NCBI RefSeq assembly: GCF_014174165.1
Contig: NZ_JABEQN010000008.1
Span: 1-64,000 of the forward strand
Length of the DNA: 64,000 bases
Direction of reading: 5' to 3'
Origin: Gluconacetobacter dulcium
Lineage (GTDB): Bacteria > Pseudomonadota > Alphaproteobacteria > Acetobacterales > Acetobacteraceae
In this document: positions 26,566 through 34,930 of the stretch, piece by piece
Numbering within the stretch: the first letter of the stretch is position 1
How the letters are laid out: the number at the start of each line of letters is the position of its first letter
Position numbers and translations under genes: made by a program
The notes under the pieces: generated by a model
What the model was told of the DNA's origin: nothing
The model's database searches: none
Seen by the model: only the letters and a program-made list of their open reading frames with translations

Positions 26566-27774
26566 ATGGCCGGCAAACGGACCATCACTATTATCGGTGG
26601 AGGCGTCATCGGCCTCACCGCGGCCCACGCCCTCATCGGGGCGGGGCACGACGTCACACTCATCGAGCGCCGCGAGGATGTCGGGCAGGAGGCCAGCTTC
26701 GCGAATGGCGGGCAGCTCAGCTACCGCTATGTCAGCCCGCTCGCCGACGCCGGCGTGGCTCGCGATGCCCTCGGCTGGCTGTTGCGCCCGCATTCGCCGA
26801 TCTCGCTGCGGCTGCGGGCCGATACCATGCAGTGGCGCTGGCTTCTGGGCTTCATGTTGGCCTGCAACCGGCGGACGAATCGCAAAAATGCCGCGATCCT
26901 GCTCGACCTGGCCCTGGCGGGGCAGGCGGAACTGCAGGACTGGCGCGATGCCGGGCTAGACGATTTCCTATGGCGCCGTCCGGGAAAGCTTGTTCTATAT
27001 CGAGATTCTTCGAAATTCCGCCTCGCGGCGCGCTCCATCACTGATCCTGACCTGCAGCGCGCCCTGTCCCCTTCCGAATGCATGACGGTCGAACCGGCAT
27101 TCGCTGGATTGCAGTCCCGGATCGCGGGCGGGATCTTCTCGCCCGAAGACGAGGTCGGGGATTGCTTCCTGTTCTGCACAGCCCTGCGCAAGGCGCTGAC
27201 GAGGCAACCGGCTTTCCGCATGGTCCAGGGCAAGGCCGCACTCGCGCCCGGCAGAGGGAGCCGCTGCGCCCTACGCGTGAATGGCAGGCCGTTCGAAGCC
27301 GATCTGGTGATCCTCGCCGCGGGCATCGCTTCTCGCGCGCTGGCACGCCCGCTGGGCATCGACCTGCCACTCTATGGCCTCAAGGGGTACAGCCTGACAA
27401 CCCGACCCCAACCCGGCACCCTGCCCGCAGTCAGCGTAACTGATTACGACAATCGGGTGGTCTATGCCGGGCTGGGCGACCGCCTTCGGGTCGCGGCCAT
27501 GGTCGATATCGGAACGGATGACACGCCTCCCGACCCACGGCGCCTGGCAGAACTGCGCGCATTGGTGGCGGCGACGCTACCGGGCGCGTTCGGCGGGGGC
27601 GAGGACGCGCCATGGGTCGGACTGCGCCCCGCGACACCGACCGGCGTTCCGGTCATTGCGCGGACCCGGTATGACAATCTGCTGCTCAATGTCGGGCATG
27701 GCGCCCTCGGTTTCACGCTGGCGGTCGGCTCGGCATTGCGGCTGAAAGAGATTGTGGCCGGGGCCGACGTCTGA
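26566..27774 (+). CDS. dadA: FAD-dependent D-amino-acid dehydrogenase (DadA)
   Basis: The 402-residue product has an N-terminal FAD motif IIGGGVIGLTAAHAL, EASFANGGQLSYRY as in DadA, LVILAAGIASRALARPLGI, LKGYSLT and C-terminal GLRPATPTGVPVI with GHGALGFTLAVGS. It oxidises D-amino acids to keto acids with electrons passed to the respiratory chain at the inner membrane (family knowledge). It stands between two pseudogenes and is divergent from the six-gene operon, with a likely shared role in D-amino-acid catabolism. Confidence 0.93.
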   Translation: MAGKRTITIIGGGVIGLTAAHALIGAGHDVTLIERREDVGQEASFANGGQLSYRYVSPLADAGVARDALGWLLRPHSPISLRLRADTMQWRWLLGFMLACNRRTNRKNAAILLDLALAGQAELQDWRDAGLDDFLWRRPGKLVLYRDSSKFRLAARSITDPDLQRALSPSECMTVEPAFAGLQSRIAGGIFSPEDEVGDCFLFCTALRKALTRQPAFRMVQGKAALAPGRGSRCALRVNGRPFEADLVILAAGIASRALARPLGIDLPLYGLKGYSLTTRPQPGTLPAVSVTDYDNRVVYAGLGDRLRVAAMVDIGTDDTPPDPRRLAELRALVAATLPGAFGGGEDAPWVGLRPATPTGVPVIARTRYDNLLLNVGHGALGFTLAVGSALRLKEIVAGADV

Positions 27775-27803
27775 GCCATCGGGTAGGGAAGGAACGATTC
27801 CCG

Positions 27804-28280
27804 ATGCACGCGACCCGTCGCGCGGTTCTCCTCAGCGGCTTCGCCGCGACCCTGTCCAGCCCGATACGCGGTGCCGGGGACGCTCCGCCGCCGGCCGGCC
27901 ATGCCGGGCTCGTCCAACCGGTGGAGATCCTCGAAGACCACTGGGGAATCGCCCATGCGCGCGCCCGGACCGTCCCCGACGCTTTTCTTCGCCGACGGAT
28001 ATCTGGTGGTGCGGGATTGGCGGTGGGAGCTCGTTTCCGGCCACCACCGGTCGCTGGGCCGGCTAGCCGAACTGTTCGCCGCCGCATTCGTGCCCTCCAA
28101 CACCGCCAACCAGCTGATACTGTTCCGGGGCGACGCCGAGCAGGAACCCGCTACCTGTCCGCCGCTGCACAAGAGTGCGCACGGGCCTAGGTCGCCGGCA
28201 TCAACGCGCCGATCCATGGCGACGACGACCGCGCGGTCGAATGCGAGTGATCGATCCTGCTGGCCCACATGCTGACGGCG
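27804..28280 (+). pseudogene. truncated penicillin-acylase-like gene
   Basis: An intact signal peptide and VEILEDHWGIAHARARTVPD in one frame shift to FFADGYLVVRDWRWELVSG and LGRLAELFAAAF in another. This is the order of motifs at the N-terminus of penicillin G acylases (the DxxGxPHI region then GRLAE). The rest of the alpha subunit, the Ser nucleophile and the beta subunit are missing. It starts 30 bases after dadA. Confidence 0.7.
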
Positions 28281-28562
28281 CGTGCCTTGCCCCGCCGTTC
28301 GAGGATCGCACCCTCCCCAGCCATTGCCACGCCTTCCTGCGCAGGCAGGACTGGCTGAACGCGTATCTGTGGACAATGCGTTTCCACGACACCCAGATGC
28401 CAAATGGGCACACTCTACGAACTACCGTCAGAAGCATGCCGTCGCCCCCCACTGTCCATAGCCACAGGTTAAGCGATGGGTGCATAAACGAAATTGGATC
28501 ATTCTCGTAACGTCGTCTATATTTTCGAATACAGAACAAACACGTTGCAGGAGCAGCATCGC

Positions 28563-30953
28563 ATGGCATCGCAGGCTAAGCGCGGTCGTTTTCGTACGGC
28601 AAGAAAACTGGGGCTTGCTTCGGCGGCCTCGTTTCTCTCCCTGAGCCTAGTTGCACCGCTCGCGCTGGCGGACACCGTCCCGGCCACCGGCGACAAGGCG
28701 AAGACCTCGGCCACGGCCGCCCGGAAGAAGACGGCCAAGAAGGCGCCCGGAAAGCAGGGAGTGGGCTCCGCTCCTGCGCAGGCTCACCCGGAGAGCGTCA
28801 GCATCGTCGGCATGGGTTCGACCCGCCAGGTGCAGGTCATGGACAAGGAGCAGTTCAAGACCTACGCCCCCGGCACGAACCCGCTGAAGATGCTGAACCA
28901 GTTGCCCGGTGTCACGTTCATGAGCAGCGACCCGCTGGGTATCGATATCTGGTCGTGGGACATGTATATCCGCGGCTTCGAGGTAGGGGACCTAGCCAGC
29001 ACGATCGACGGCGTGCCGGCCCTGGACGTGCAAAATTTCGTCTCGCAGTCCAATCTGGGTCACGTCTCGGTCTCGCAGGGGGCCGGCGGCGTTGACGTCC
29101 CGTCGGTCTCGAATCTGGGTGGCCATATAGGATGGACGACCGATACGCCGAAGGACAAACGCGGCGGCACGATTTCGCAAACCTTTGGCAGCTACGCCGC
29201 CTATGACACGTTCATCCGCTTCGACAGCGGTAAGATCGGTCCCTATGGCACCAAGTTCTTCGTTTCCTACGACCGTGCATCCGAAGGGCAATGGGTCGGG
29301 GGCGGTTCCGAATTTCGTCAGGTCGTGAACGCGAAACTCGATCAGCCGATCGATGAGCATTCGCACCTGCAGGCCTTCTTCGCCTGGGCCTACAATTCCA
29401 GCGACCCATATCCCGACCTGTCGATGGACATCCTGAACAAGCTCGGCCAACGCATAACCTATTACAAACCGAACTATGCCGCCGCGTATCATGCAGCCCA
29501 ATATGCCCAGGGACTGCCCGGTGGCACGCTGCCCGCCGGATACGACAAGTTAAGCGATCCGGAAGACGCGTCATATTATGACGGTCCGAACCGGTTCAGC
29601 AATTACATGACATACGTCAAATACGACAACCAGTTCAACAGCCACCTCAGCCTGGATGTAACGCTTTACGGAATCGGCGCTTCACACCACGGCCTGTGGG
29701 CCTCGCCCTATTTGACCGGTCCGAACGGCGCACCCATTACCGAACAGGATTTCCATCATACCCAGCAGGATGGCGGCCTAACCGCGAGCCTGAAATATCG
29801 GATCTCCCACCACGTCATCGAAGGTGGTGTCTGGTACGATCATACGAACTACGATTATGGCAAGGGATTGTATCAGGAGCCGGTCCTGGGCGAGGGCACG
29901 CCGCTGAATTCGCACAACTCCCTACCGCATTCGGCATGGTATGCAAGCCCCTACAATATCGGCTATCATTTCGATACTCTGCAGATTCATCTCCAGGATA
30001 CGTACAAGCCCGTCAAGGGACTGACGATCAATGCCGGATTCCGTTCGATCATCTATTCCGGCACGTCGCGTATCAACGGCAACAATCCCGACTATACCGG
30101 CCAGACGTCGCTGCCCTATGGCAAGCTGAACTATAATTCCGCATTTCTGCCACAGGTCGGCATCACATATCGCCTCGATCATCATAACGAGGTATTTTTC
30201 GATTTCTCGAAGAACATGTCGGTCTTCGGTCCGGGCAGCTACAATTCCTCCTCGCCCTGGGGCGCGGCCGACTGGCAGACCTTCAACTATATCAAGCAGA
30301 ACATCGAGCCCGAATCCGACTATGTGTACGAAGTAGGCTATCGCTACTCATCACCCTATGTCCGCGGGCTGGTGGACCTGTATCATACCGATTACCGAAA
30401 CCGCGTGGGCTCCATCACGATTGGCTCGATCGTCAATTCCCAGTCTACACTCGCCAATCTCGGGTCCGTGCAGATGTATGGCGTCGACACGTCACTGACC
30501 GTCACGCCGATCCCCGGCTTCGATATCACCAATTCATTCAGCTATAATAGCTCGAAATACGACAGCGATGTTACAACTGATGGCGTGACCTACGCCCTCA
30601 AGGGCAAACGCGAAGTCAATTATCCGCGATATATGTATAAGTCGACGGCGATGTACACCTACAAGCAGATGTCGGTGAATATCAGCGCGGCCTACACGTC
30701 CTCCCGCCCCCTCAGCTACGTCAACGATGTGACTGTACCGGGATACTGGCTGGTCAATACGGGCGCCTCCTATCATGTCCCCAGAAAGATCGGCCCCGGC
30801 AATCTCACGATCTCGTTCAATGTTTATAATCTTCTGAACGACAAATATATCGGCCAACTCGGCGAAAACGGAAACCCGATGTCCGGCGACTACCAGTCCT
30901 TCAACATGGGCGCCCCGCGCACGTTCTACGGCAGCCTCGCCTACAATTTCTGA
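28563..30953 (+). CDS. TonB-dependent outer-membrane receptor
   Basis: The start ATG 28563 has CAGGAG about 8 bases upstream and gives a signal peptide ending near LSLVAPLALA. A lysine/alanine-rich linker (residues ~40-70) precedes the plug domain, marked by VQVMDKEQFKTYAPGTNPLK, LNQLPGVTFMSSDP and YIRGF. The rest is a barrel ending in aromatic phenylalanine (GSLAYNF). The length of 796 residues is standard. The substrate is unknown; neighbouring genes make a D-amino-acid-containing peptide or similar ligand a reasonable guess. Confidence 0.93.
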   Translation: MASQAKRGRFRTARKLGLASAASFLSLSLVAPLALADTVPATGDKAKTSATAARKKTAKKAPGKQGVGSAPAQAHPESVSIVGMGSTRQVQVMDKEQFKTYAPGTNPLKMLNQLPGVTFMSSDPLGIDIWSWDMYIRGFEVGDLASTIDGVPALDVQNFVSQSNLGHVSVSQGAGGVDVPSVSNLGGHIGWTTDTPKDKRGGTISQTFGSYAAYDTFIRFDSGKIGPYGTKFFVSYDRASEGQWVGGGSEFRQVVNAKLDQPIDEHSHLQAFFAWAYNSSDPYPDLSMDILNKLGQRITYYKPNYAAAYHAAQYAQGLPGGTLPAGYDKLSDPEDASYYDGPNRFSNYMTYVKYDNQFNSHLSLDVTLYGIGASHHGLWASPYLTGPNGAPITEQDFHHTQQDGGLTASLKYRISHHVIEGGVWYDHTNYDYGKGLYQEPVLGEGTPLNSHNSLPHSAWYASPYNIGYHFDTLQIHLQDTYKPVKGLTINAGFRSIIYSGTSRINGNNPDYTGQTSLPYGKLNYNSAFLPQVGITYRLDHHNEVFFDFSKNMSVFGPGSYNSSSPWGAADWQTFNYIKQNIEPESDYVYEVGYRYSSPYVRGLVDLYHTDYRNRVGSITIGSIVNSQSTLANLGSVQMYGVDTSLTVTPIPGFDITNSFSYNSSKYDSDVTTDGVTYALKGKREVNYPRYMYKSTAMYTYKQMSVNISAAYTSSRPLSYVNDVTVPGYWLVNTGASYHVPRKIGPGNLTISFNVYNLLNDKYIGQLGENGNPMSGDYQSFNMGAPRTFYGSLAYNF

Positions 30954-31152
30954 TACCTCCGCGGGCGGAGTAACGATGAAGCAGCGCCCATCACCTATTC
31001 GTTGCCTTGTGAGACGAGACGCGCCACAGGACCGAACCCGGCACCAATGTCTGGCGGCAGGAGACGGACAGCTGTTGCCCCTGAACCAGGTCTTAGAACG
31101 CCTCGTCGATCATACAAGGCCGGGGTTTCGGTGTCAGTGGTGCTGGTAACAG

Positions 31153-31434
31153 TCAGAGGAGCTTAGCCCTGAGCCTGAGTTCCTGTATTAAGGCAAGAAC
31201 CGGCTGGAATCTTTTTGCATCCCACAGGTTGCGCATTTCCTCTATTTTCGACAAGGAGAGAAACTCTTTTGGAAGTTTGTTGAGGTAATGCTCTGCAGTA
31301 TGGAACCTATGATGTGCCTTGCTTTCTTTAGGGATCGGGGCGGCTTCATCAAGAGCCGGTAAGTGTACTTTATCCATGAGGTGTTGTAGAGCCGCATCAA
31401 GGTTTGCACGGATTTCATCTGGCATATTTGGCAT
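31153..31434 (-). CDS. small hypothetical protein
   Basis: The 93-residue, helical, charged product (MPNMPDEIRANLDAALQHLM) has KLPKEFLSLSKIEEMRNLW. It is the last gene of a minus-strand train, 27 bases after the preceding stop. No family recognised. Confidence 0.5.
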   Translation of the reverse strand: MPNMPDEIRANLDAALQHLMDKVHLPALDEAAPIPKESKAHHRFHTAEHYLNKLPKEFLSLSKIEEMRNLWDAKRFQPVLALIQELRLRAKLL

Positions 31435-31461
31435 ATGGACTTTTCTCTCGGGGTTTCGGTC

Positions 31462-31713
31462 TCAGGACGGGTGCGACGCCTTGAGTGCTTGACCGGATGT
31501 GGCCTCCTGCGCATGCGTGTAAGAGAGCATTGCGCGATCACCGAACTCACCGACGGCCATAAATCCAATCCAAAGCGCCACGCCCATGATAACGAACCGC
31601 GCCTTACTCTTGCTGCTCAGCGAGCCAGAAGCAGTTTCTTCCCTATACTGCCTCCTCACCATAATCGCGCTCAGAACAGCGCCGACGGCGCCGAGCAAAA
31701 GATCAATCCCCAT
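31462..31713 (-). CDS. small membrane protein
   Basis: ATG 31713 follows a CCCCGGAG site about 8 bases upstream. The 83-residue product has two hydrophobic helices (GIDLLLGAVGAVLSAIMV and FVIMGVALWIGFMAVG) separated by a polar loop. It lies 16 bases after the stop of the 136-residue gene. The family is unknown. Confidence 0.55.
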   Translation of the reverse strand: MGIDLLLGAVGAVLSAIMVRRQYREETASGSLSSKSKARFVIMGVALWIGFMAVGEFGDRAMLSYTHAQEATSGQALKASHPS

Positions 31714-31729
31714 AGTTTCTACTCCGGGG

Positions 31730-32140
31730 TTAGGTGGACAGAGTGGGCGCGGGGCTTTCGTCCTCGCGAGCGCGCTGGCTGCGCATGGCGCGGATTTCGG
31801 CTTCCATCTCTCCGCGTTCAGCCGCATCGCCAAGCCGCCGCATGCCGTTGCGGATCACACCAGCCAAAGACCGCTTGCAGCTTCCCCAAGTGACCGCTTG
31901 AGCGGCGGCCGGATACATCGTCTTGATGTGGTGCGCGGCCTCGGCGGCGATCGCCCGCGCCGCCAGGTCAACCGCGTCTTCAGGGAGGTGCTTCATCGGC
32001 AGGCTTACCATGCTCGTTCTTTTGAGCTGTTCCACCTGGGCGACCAGACCAGCGATTTCATCGCAATGGCACCCGTGGGGGTTTCGGCAGTCGCCGCGCG
32101 GTCCCCGGTCATCACACGACCAGATAGGATTATCGGGCAT
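31730..32140 (-). CDS. hypothetical protein with Cys/His-rich N-terminus
   Basis: The 136-residue product contains CDDRGPRGDCRNPHGCHCDE near the start, suggesting metal binding, followed by helical Ala-rich sequence. It starts 16 bases after the 87-residue gene. A TAA-CCCCGGAG junction joins it to the next gene. Confidence 0.5.
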   Translation of the reverse strand: MPDNPIWSCDDRGPRGDCRNPHGCHCDEIAGLVAQVEQLKRTSMVSLPMKHLPEDAVDLAARAIAAEAAHHIKTMYPAAAQAVTWGSCKRSLAGVIRNGMRRLGDAAERGEMEAEIRAMRSQRAREDESPAPTLST

Positions 32141-32156
32141 CGATGGCCCCCGAGAG

Positions 32157-32420
32157 TTAAGTGTTAGCGCCGCGCATCAAGGGGCCGAGCAAGGCCCGCC
32201 GCGCGTCGCGTAGGGCCATCTGCATGGCTATCCGCGTCGGGTCGAGGTCGTCGCGCCACAGGGCCCCGCGCACGACGCGCTCCAAGTCCGCCTTTCTCTG
32301 CTTGACCACGCGCGGCGGGCAGATCGTCGGCATGTTGCGCAGCGCTTCAACCAGAACGGGCTTGCTGTCAGTCAGCATCCGAGAGGCCCGGCGGAGTTCA
32401 CGATGTTCGAAGCGGGTCAT
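32157..32420 (-). CDS. small hypothetical protein
   Basis: The 87-residue, basic, helical product (MTRFEHRELRRASRMLTDSK) has RDDLDPTRIAMQMALRDARR. It may bind nucleic acid given its charge, but no motif supports this. It starts 17 bases after the 152-residue gene's stop. Confidence 0.5.
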   Translation of the reverse strand: MTRFEHRELRRASRMLTDSKPVLVEALRNMPTICPPRVVKQRKADLERVVRGALWRDDLDPTRIAMQMALRDARRALLGPLMRGANT

Positions 32421-32437
32421 GGGTGTCTCTCCGGGAT

Positions 32438-32896
32438 TTAGTTGTCAGGTGTGCTGTCTTCACAGACAGGCGATCCGAACCCAATTGCAGCCGCCTGACT
32501 GTGCAGCAGCGCCGTGAATTCGGAAACATCCACCTTGTCGCCGTAAGTCGGCCACGAACATCCGAGCAAAGTCTGAGCCACCGCATCGGCGAGAAGATCA
32601 CGGACCTCACTGTCTACATCGCCATAGTCGGCCAGCTTGATGCGAGCTTTTGGATTTAACACGAGGAGCGCCCGGCACTCGTCCCTTGAAAGATTCCATT
32701 GCAACCTGGACCTGTAGAAGGAGATTGCCGCATCAATCTGATTGTCAGAAGGTTCCAGAACGGAGTTGTCCAAATAATAACGCGCACCATTTCTTTGCAA
32801 GAGAAGCACAGACGGAACACCATCTACTAACGTGGCCGCACTCGATTTCTGGACCTGCATTACTTCGCCGGGAGTTAACACCAAAGTGGTCGCCAT
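32438..32896 (-). CDS. hypothetical protein
   Basis: The 152-residue soluble product has an N-terminal VQKSSAATLVDGVPSVLLLQ and a helical C-terminus. It starts 33 bases after the membrane-protein gene, with an AAGG element just before ATG. No family recognised. Confidence 0.5.
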   Translation of the reverse strand: MATTLVLTPGEVMQVQKSSAATLVDGVPSVLLLQRNGARYYLDNSVLEPSDNQIDAAISFYRSRLQWNLSRDECRALLVLNPKARIKLADYGDVDSEVRDLLADAVAQTLLGCSWPTYGDKVDVSEFTALLHSQAAAIGFGSPVCEDSTPDN

Positions 32897-32929
32897 CCTT
32901 TCTTAATCCGGGGTTTAGGTCAACATTGG

Positions 32930-33589
32930 TCAGCGCGGTTCATCGCTGTTCCCAGAGCCATCGTGAACCTTCCGTTGAGAGAATCTAATTAATGCGGAAA
33001 TTGCAGGAAATTTTCCAATATATGGAATAAATGACGCATCATACGCCAGTAAAATAAGTAGTGATATATTTAAATAAATAGGAATTGCGAATAGAGCGTA
33101 CACTATAGTTATAGTGTTAACGTTTCTTGGAACTCCAACCATTATGCCAAACGATAGTATCGCAAATCCAGCACCAGAAAAGGCAATAAGTCCCTTTGTA
33201 ACAACCAATAAGAAATACCGAACAAAGAAAGAGACCCTTACGGATCTTGCATACCCGAAAAGACCAGCGCATAGGTAACTTATTACATTAGGAACAACGA
33301 ATAGACCGAAAATCCAGAGGTAGATATAAAGGTCCATTTTTATATCTATGTAGGACATAATGACCGCTGAAACGACACTCCCAATTTTGTTTGTCGGCCT
33401 GAGATTTAAATCAATATACCCATTGATTTTCAGAAAAAGCAACGCGGAAATAGTTATGTATGCGGTGAAAATAAAGAAATAAATCGTCGTCTGATAAAAT
33501 CTTCCTCTCATGATCAATGGCACGATAATAATAGTCGAAACTATAGAAACTATACATTCCAGAAGAAGGTCGCTCAGCCCAACGTTCAT
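32930..33589 (-). CDS. AT-rich multi-pass membrane protein
   Basis: The 219-residue product is predominantly hydrophobic, with at least five likely membrane helices, including VSIVSTIIIVPLIM and FFIFTAYITISALLFLKI. It is the first gene of the minus-strand train, and its AT-rich codon use contrasts sharply with the GC-rich window, indicating foreign origin. Function unknown. Confidence 0.65.
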   Translation of the reverse strand: MNVGLSDLLLECIVSIVSTIIIVPLIMRGRFYQTTIYFFIFTAYITISALLFLKINGYIDLNLRPTNKIGSVVSAVIMSYIDIKMDLYIYLWIFGLFVVPNVISYLCAGLFGYARSVRVSFFVRYFLLVVTKGLIAFSGAGFAILSFGIMVGVPRNVNTITIVYALFAIPIYLNISLLILLAYDASFIPYIGKFPAISALIRFSQRKVHDGSGNSDEPR

Positions 33590-33662
33590 TTATTCACCTG
33601 CAGTCATCGGGTCACCTGTTGGCCGGGGTCGCGAAAGCGGCGCCTCCCTGGTGTATGTTGTC

Positions 33663-33726
33663 ACCATAGTTTACACTACTCAGGCTGTCAACCAAGTTGA
33701 CAACAAATGATATTCCGTGTTATAAA
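33663..33726. promoter_or_regulatory. overlapping divergent promoters with palindrome
   Basis: On the plus strand TTGACA (33697-33702), an 18-base spacer and TATAAA (33721-33726) face the recombinase gene. On the minus strand TTGACA (33686-33691 complement), a 17-base spacer and TATGGT (33663-33668 complement) face the gene train. The perfect dyad GTCAAC-CAA-GTTGAC (33687-33701) covers both -35 elements, so one bound regulator could block both. The recombinase itself is a candidate. Confidence 0.65.
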
Positions 33727-33755
33727 AATTCGTCTCATTGAACAAGGTTTTCAAC

Positions 33756-34364
33756 TTGTCAGATCCTCCACGGGAGCCTGAGCACCGCACGCTAATCGGA
33801 TACGCCCGCGTCAGCACCAATGACCAGAACAACCAAAGTCAGATTGATCAGTTGCTCCACTTTGGAGTCGAGTCAGCGGCGATATTCCAGGATAAGGCCA
33901 GCGGGAAGCACATGGAGCGTCCTGGCTGGAAGAATTGTTGGAAGGAGTTGCGCGATGGTGACGTCCTCGTTGTCACCGCGATAGATCGTCTCGGAAGAGA
34001 CCTCATTGAAGTGGTGCAGACGGTCAAAGCGCTCCACGACAAGGGAGCTGATTTGAAGGTTCTTTCTATGGACCTTGATACGCGGACCGCAACGGGACGC
34101 CTGATTTTCGCTATCATTGCGGCGATGGCTCAATGGGAACGGGAGCTGATCGTCGAGCGGACCATCAACGGACTGGCGGCAGCGCGGGCAAGAGGCAAGA
34201 CGGGAGGACGGAAAGCGGTTCTTTCGGATTCTCAGGTCGCCGAAGCCATGACACGAATACAGGCCGGTGAGAAATCGGGCGAAGTCGCCGCAGATTATGG
34301 AGTGACCCGGCAAGCCATCTATCGGCGGGCCAAGAACATGAGGAAGGATAGCACCAATGACTGA
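33756..34364 (+). CDS. serine recombinase (resolvase/invertase family)
   Basis: The catalytic domain begins LIGYARVSTNDQNNQSQIDQ, in which S is the nucleophile. RLGRDL and MAQWERELIVERTINGLAAARARG give the arginines and E-helix. The C-terminus has a Hin-like helix-turn-helix (VAADYGVTRQAIYRRAKN). The start is uncertain: TTG 33756 has AAGG about 8 bases upstream and fits the promoter at 33721; TTG 33738 is too close to it. The product is about 202 residues. It should resolve plasmid multimers or act on a local inversion. Confidence 0.9.
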   Translation: MSDPPREPEHRTLIGYARVSTNDQNNQSQIDQLLHFGVESAAIFQDKASGKHMERPGWKNCWKELRDGDVLVVTAIDRLGRDLIEVVQTVKALHDKGADLKVLSMDLDTRTATGRLIFAIIAAMAQWERELIVERTINGLAAARARGKTGGRKAVLSDSQVAEAMTRIQAGEKSGEVAADYGVTRQAIYRRAKNMRKDSTND

Positions 34365-34674
34365 CGAGCCGACGACCGGGAGCAAAAAGAATATGGCAAC
34401 GCTAAGTGGCGTTGATGTGAATCGGGCTGATGCGGGGAAAGCCGCAGAGAGATTAGACTCCGCGCTCTCGCAAGGAATTTTGATAGATATTAAAGACATT
34501 CTTATGGAAGCCCCGGGCAAGTCGCTCCCAGCATCCGACCTTCTAAAAAAATTGCAGTCACGTTTTGAAATTCATCCGCAGAACGCAAGACATTGCTTAG
34601 ATTCGGGCATCAGTGATGGCGTCTTGTCTTGGAATGGCGATACAAAGGTCATTACCTACGTTGCCGGATCGTAG
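34357..34674 (+). CDS. small hypothetical protein coupled to recombinase
   Basis: The start overlaps the recombinase stop (ATGACTGA). The 105-residue product has two helical segments (ERLDSALSQGILIDIKDIL and SLPASDLLKKLQSRFEIHP) ending in a short beta-like strand, possibly a winged-helix fold. No family recognised. Codon use is more AT-rich than the window. Confidence 0.55.
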   Translation: MTDEPTTGSKKNMATLSGVDVNRADAGKAAERLDSALSQGILIDIKDILMEAPGKSLPASDLLKKLQSRFEIHPQNARHCLDSGISDGVLSWNGDTKVITYVAGS

Positions 34675-34930
34675 GAGCGGACCATGACTTCTGTGGTTGC
34701 CGTCCATAGTGCAAGAAGTATCTGACTCAGTGAACGAGTGATCGACTGCGGTCTTCTGTCAGGCCTTTGAACGCGGCGTTTTCAGAAGCCGCTGGCCGAT
34801 ATGGTGATCTGCGGATTGGGTCCAAATCTGACAACCGTGCTCAATGGCACCCAGTCATTGGCTGGTTTTCCCGCTCCGGATCGGCTCGATCATGCGCCCA
34901 TATGGGTCGTCGCCTTCTCACACCCCCTTA

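Noticed and set aside
30957-30970. Terminator after the TonB receptor
   Set aside because: A CTCCG/CGGAG stem is present but no U-tract follows.
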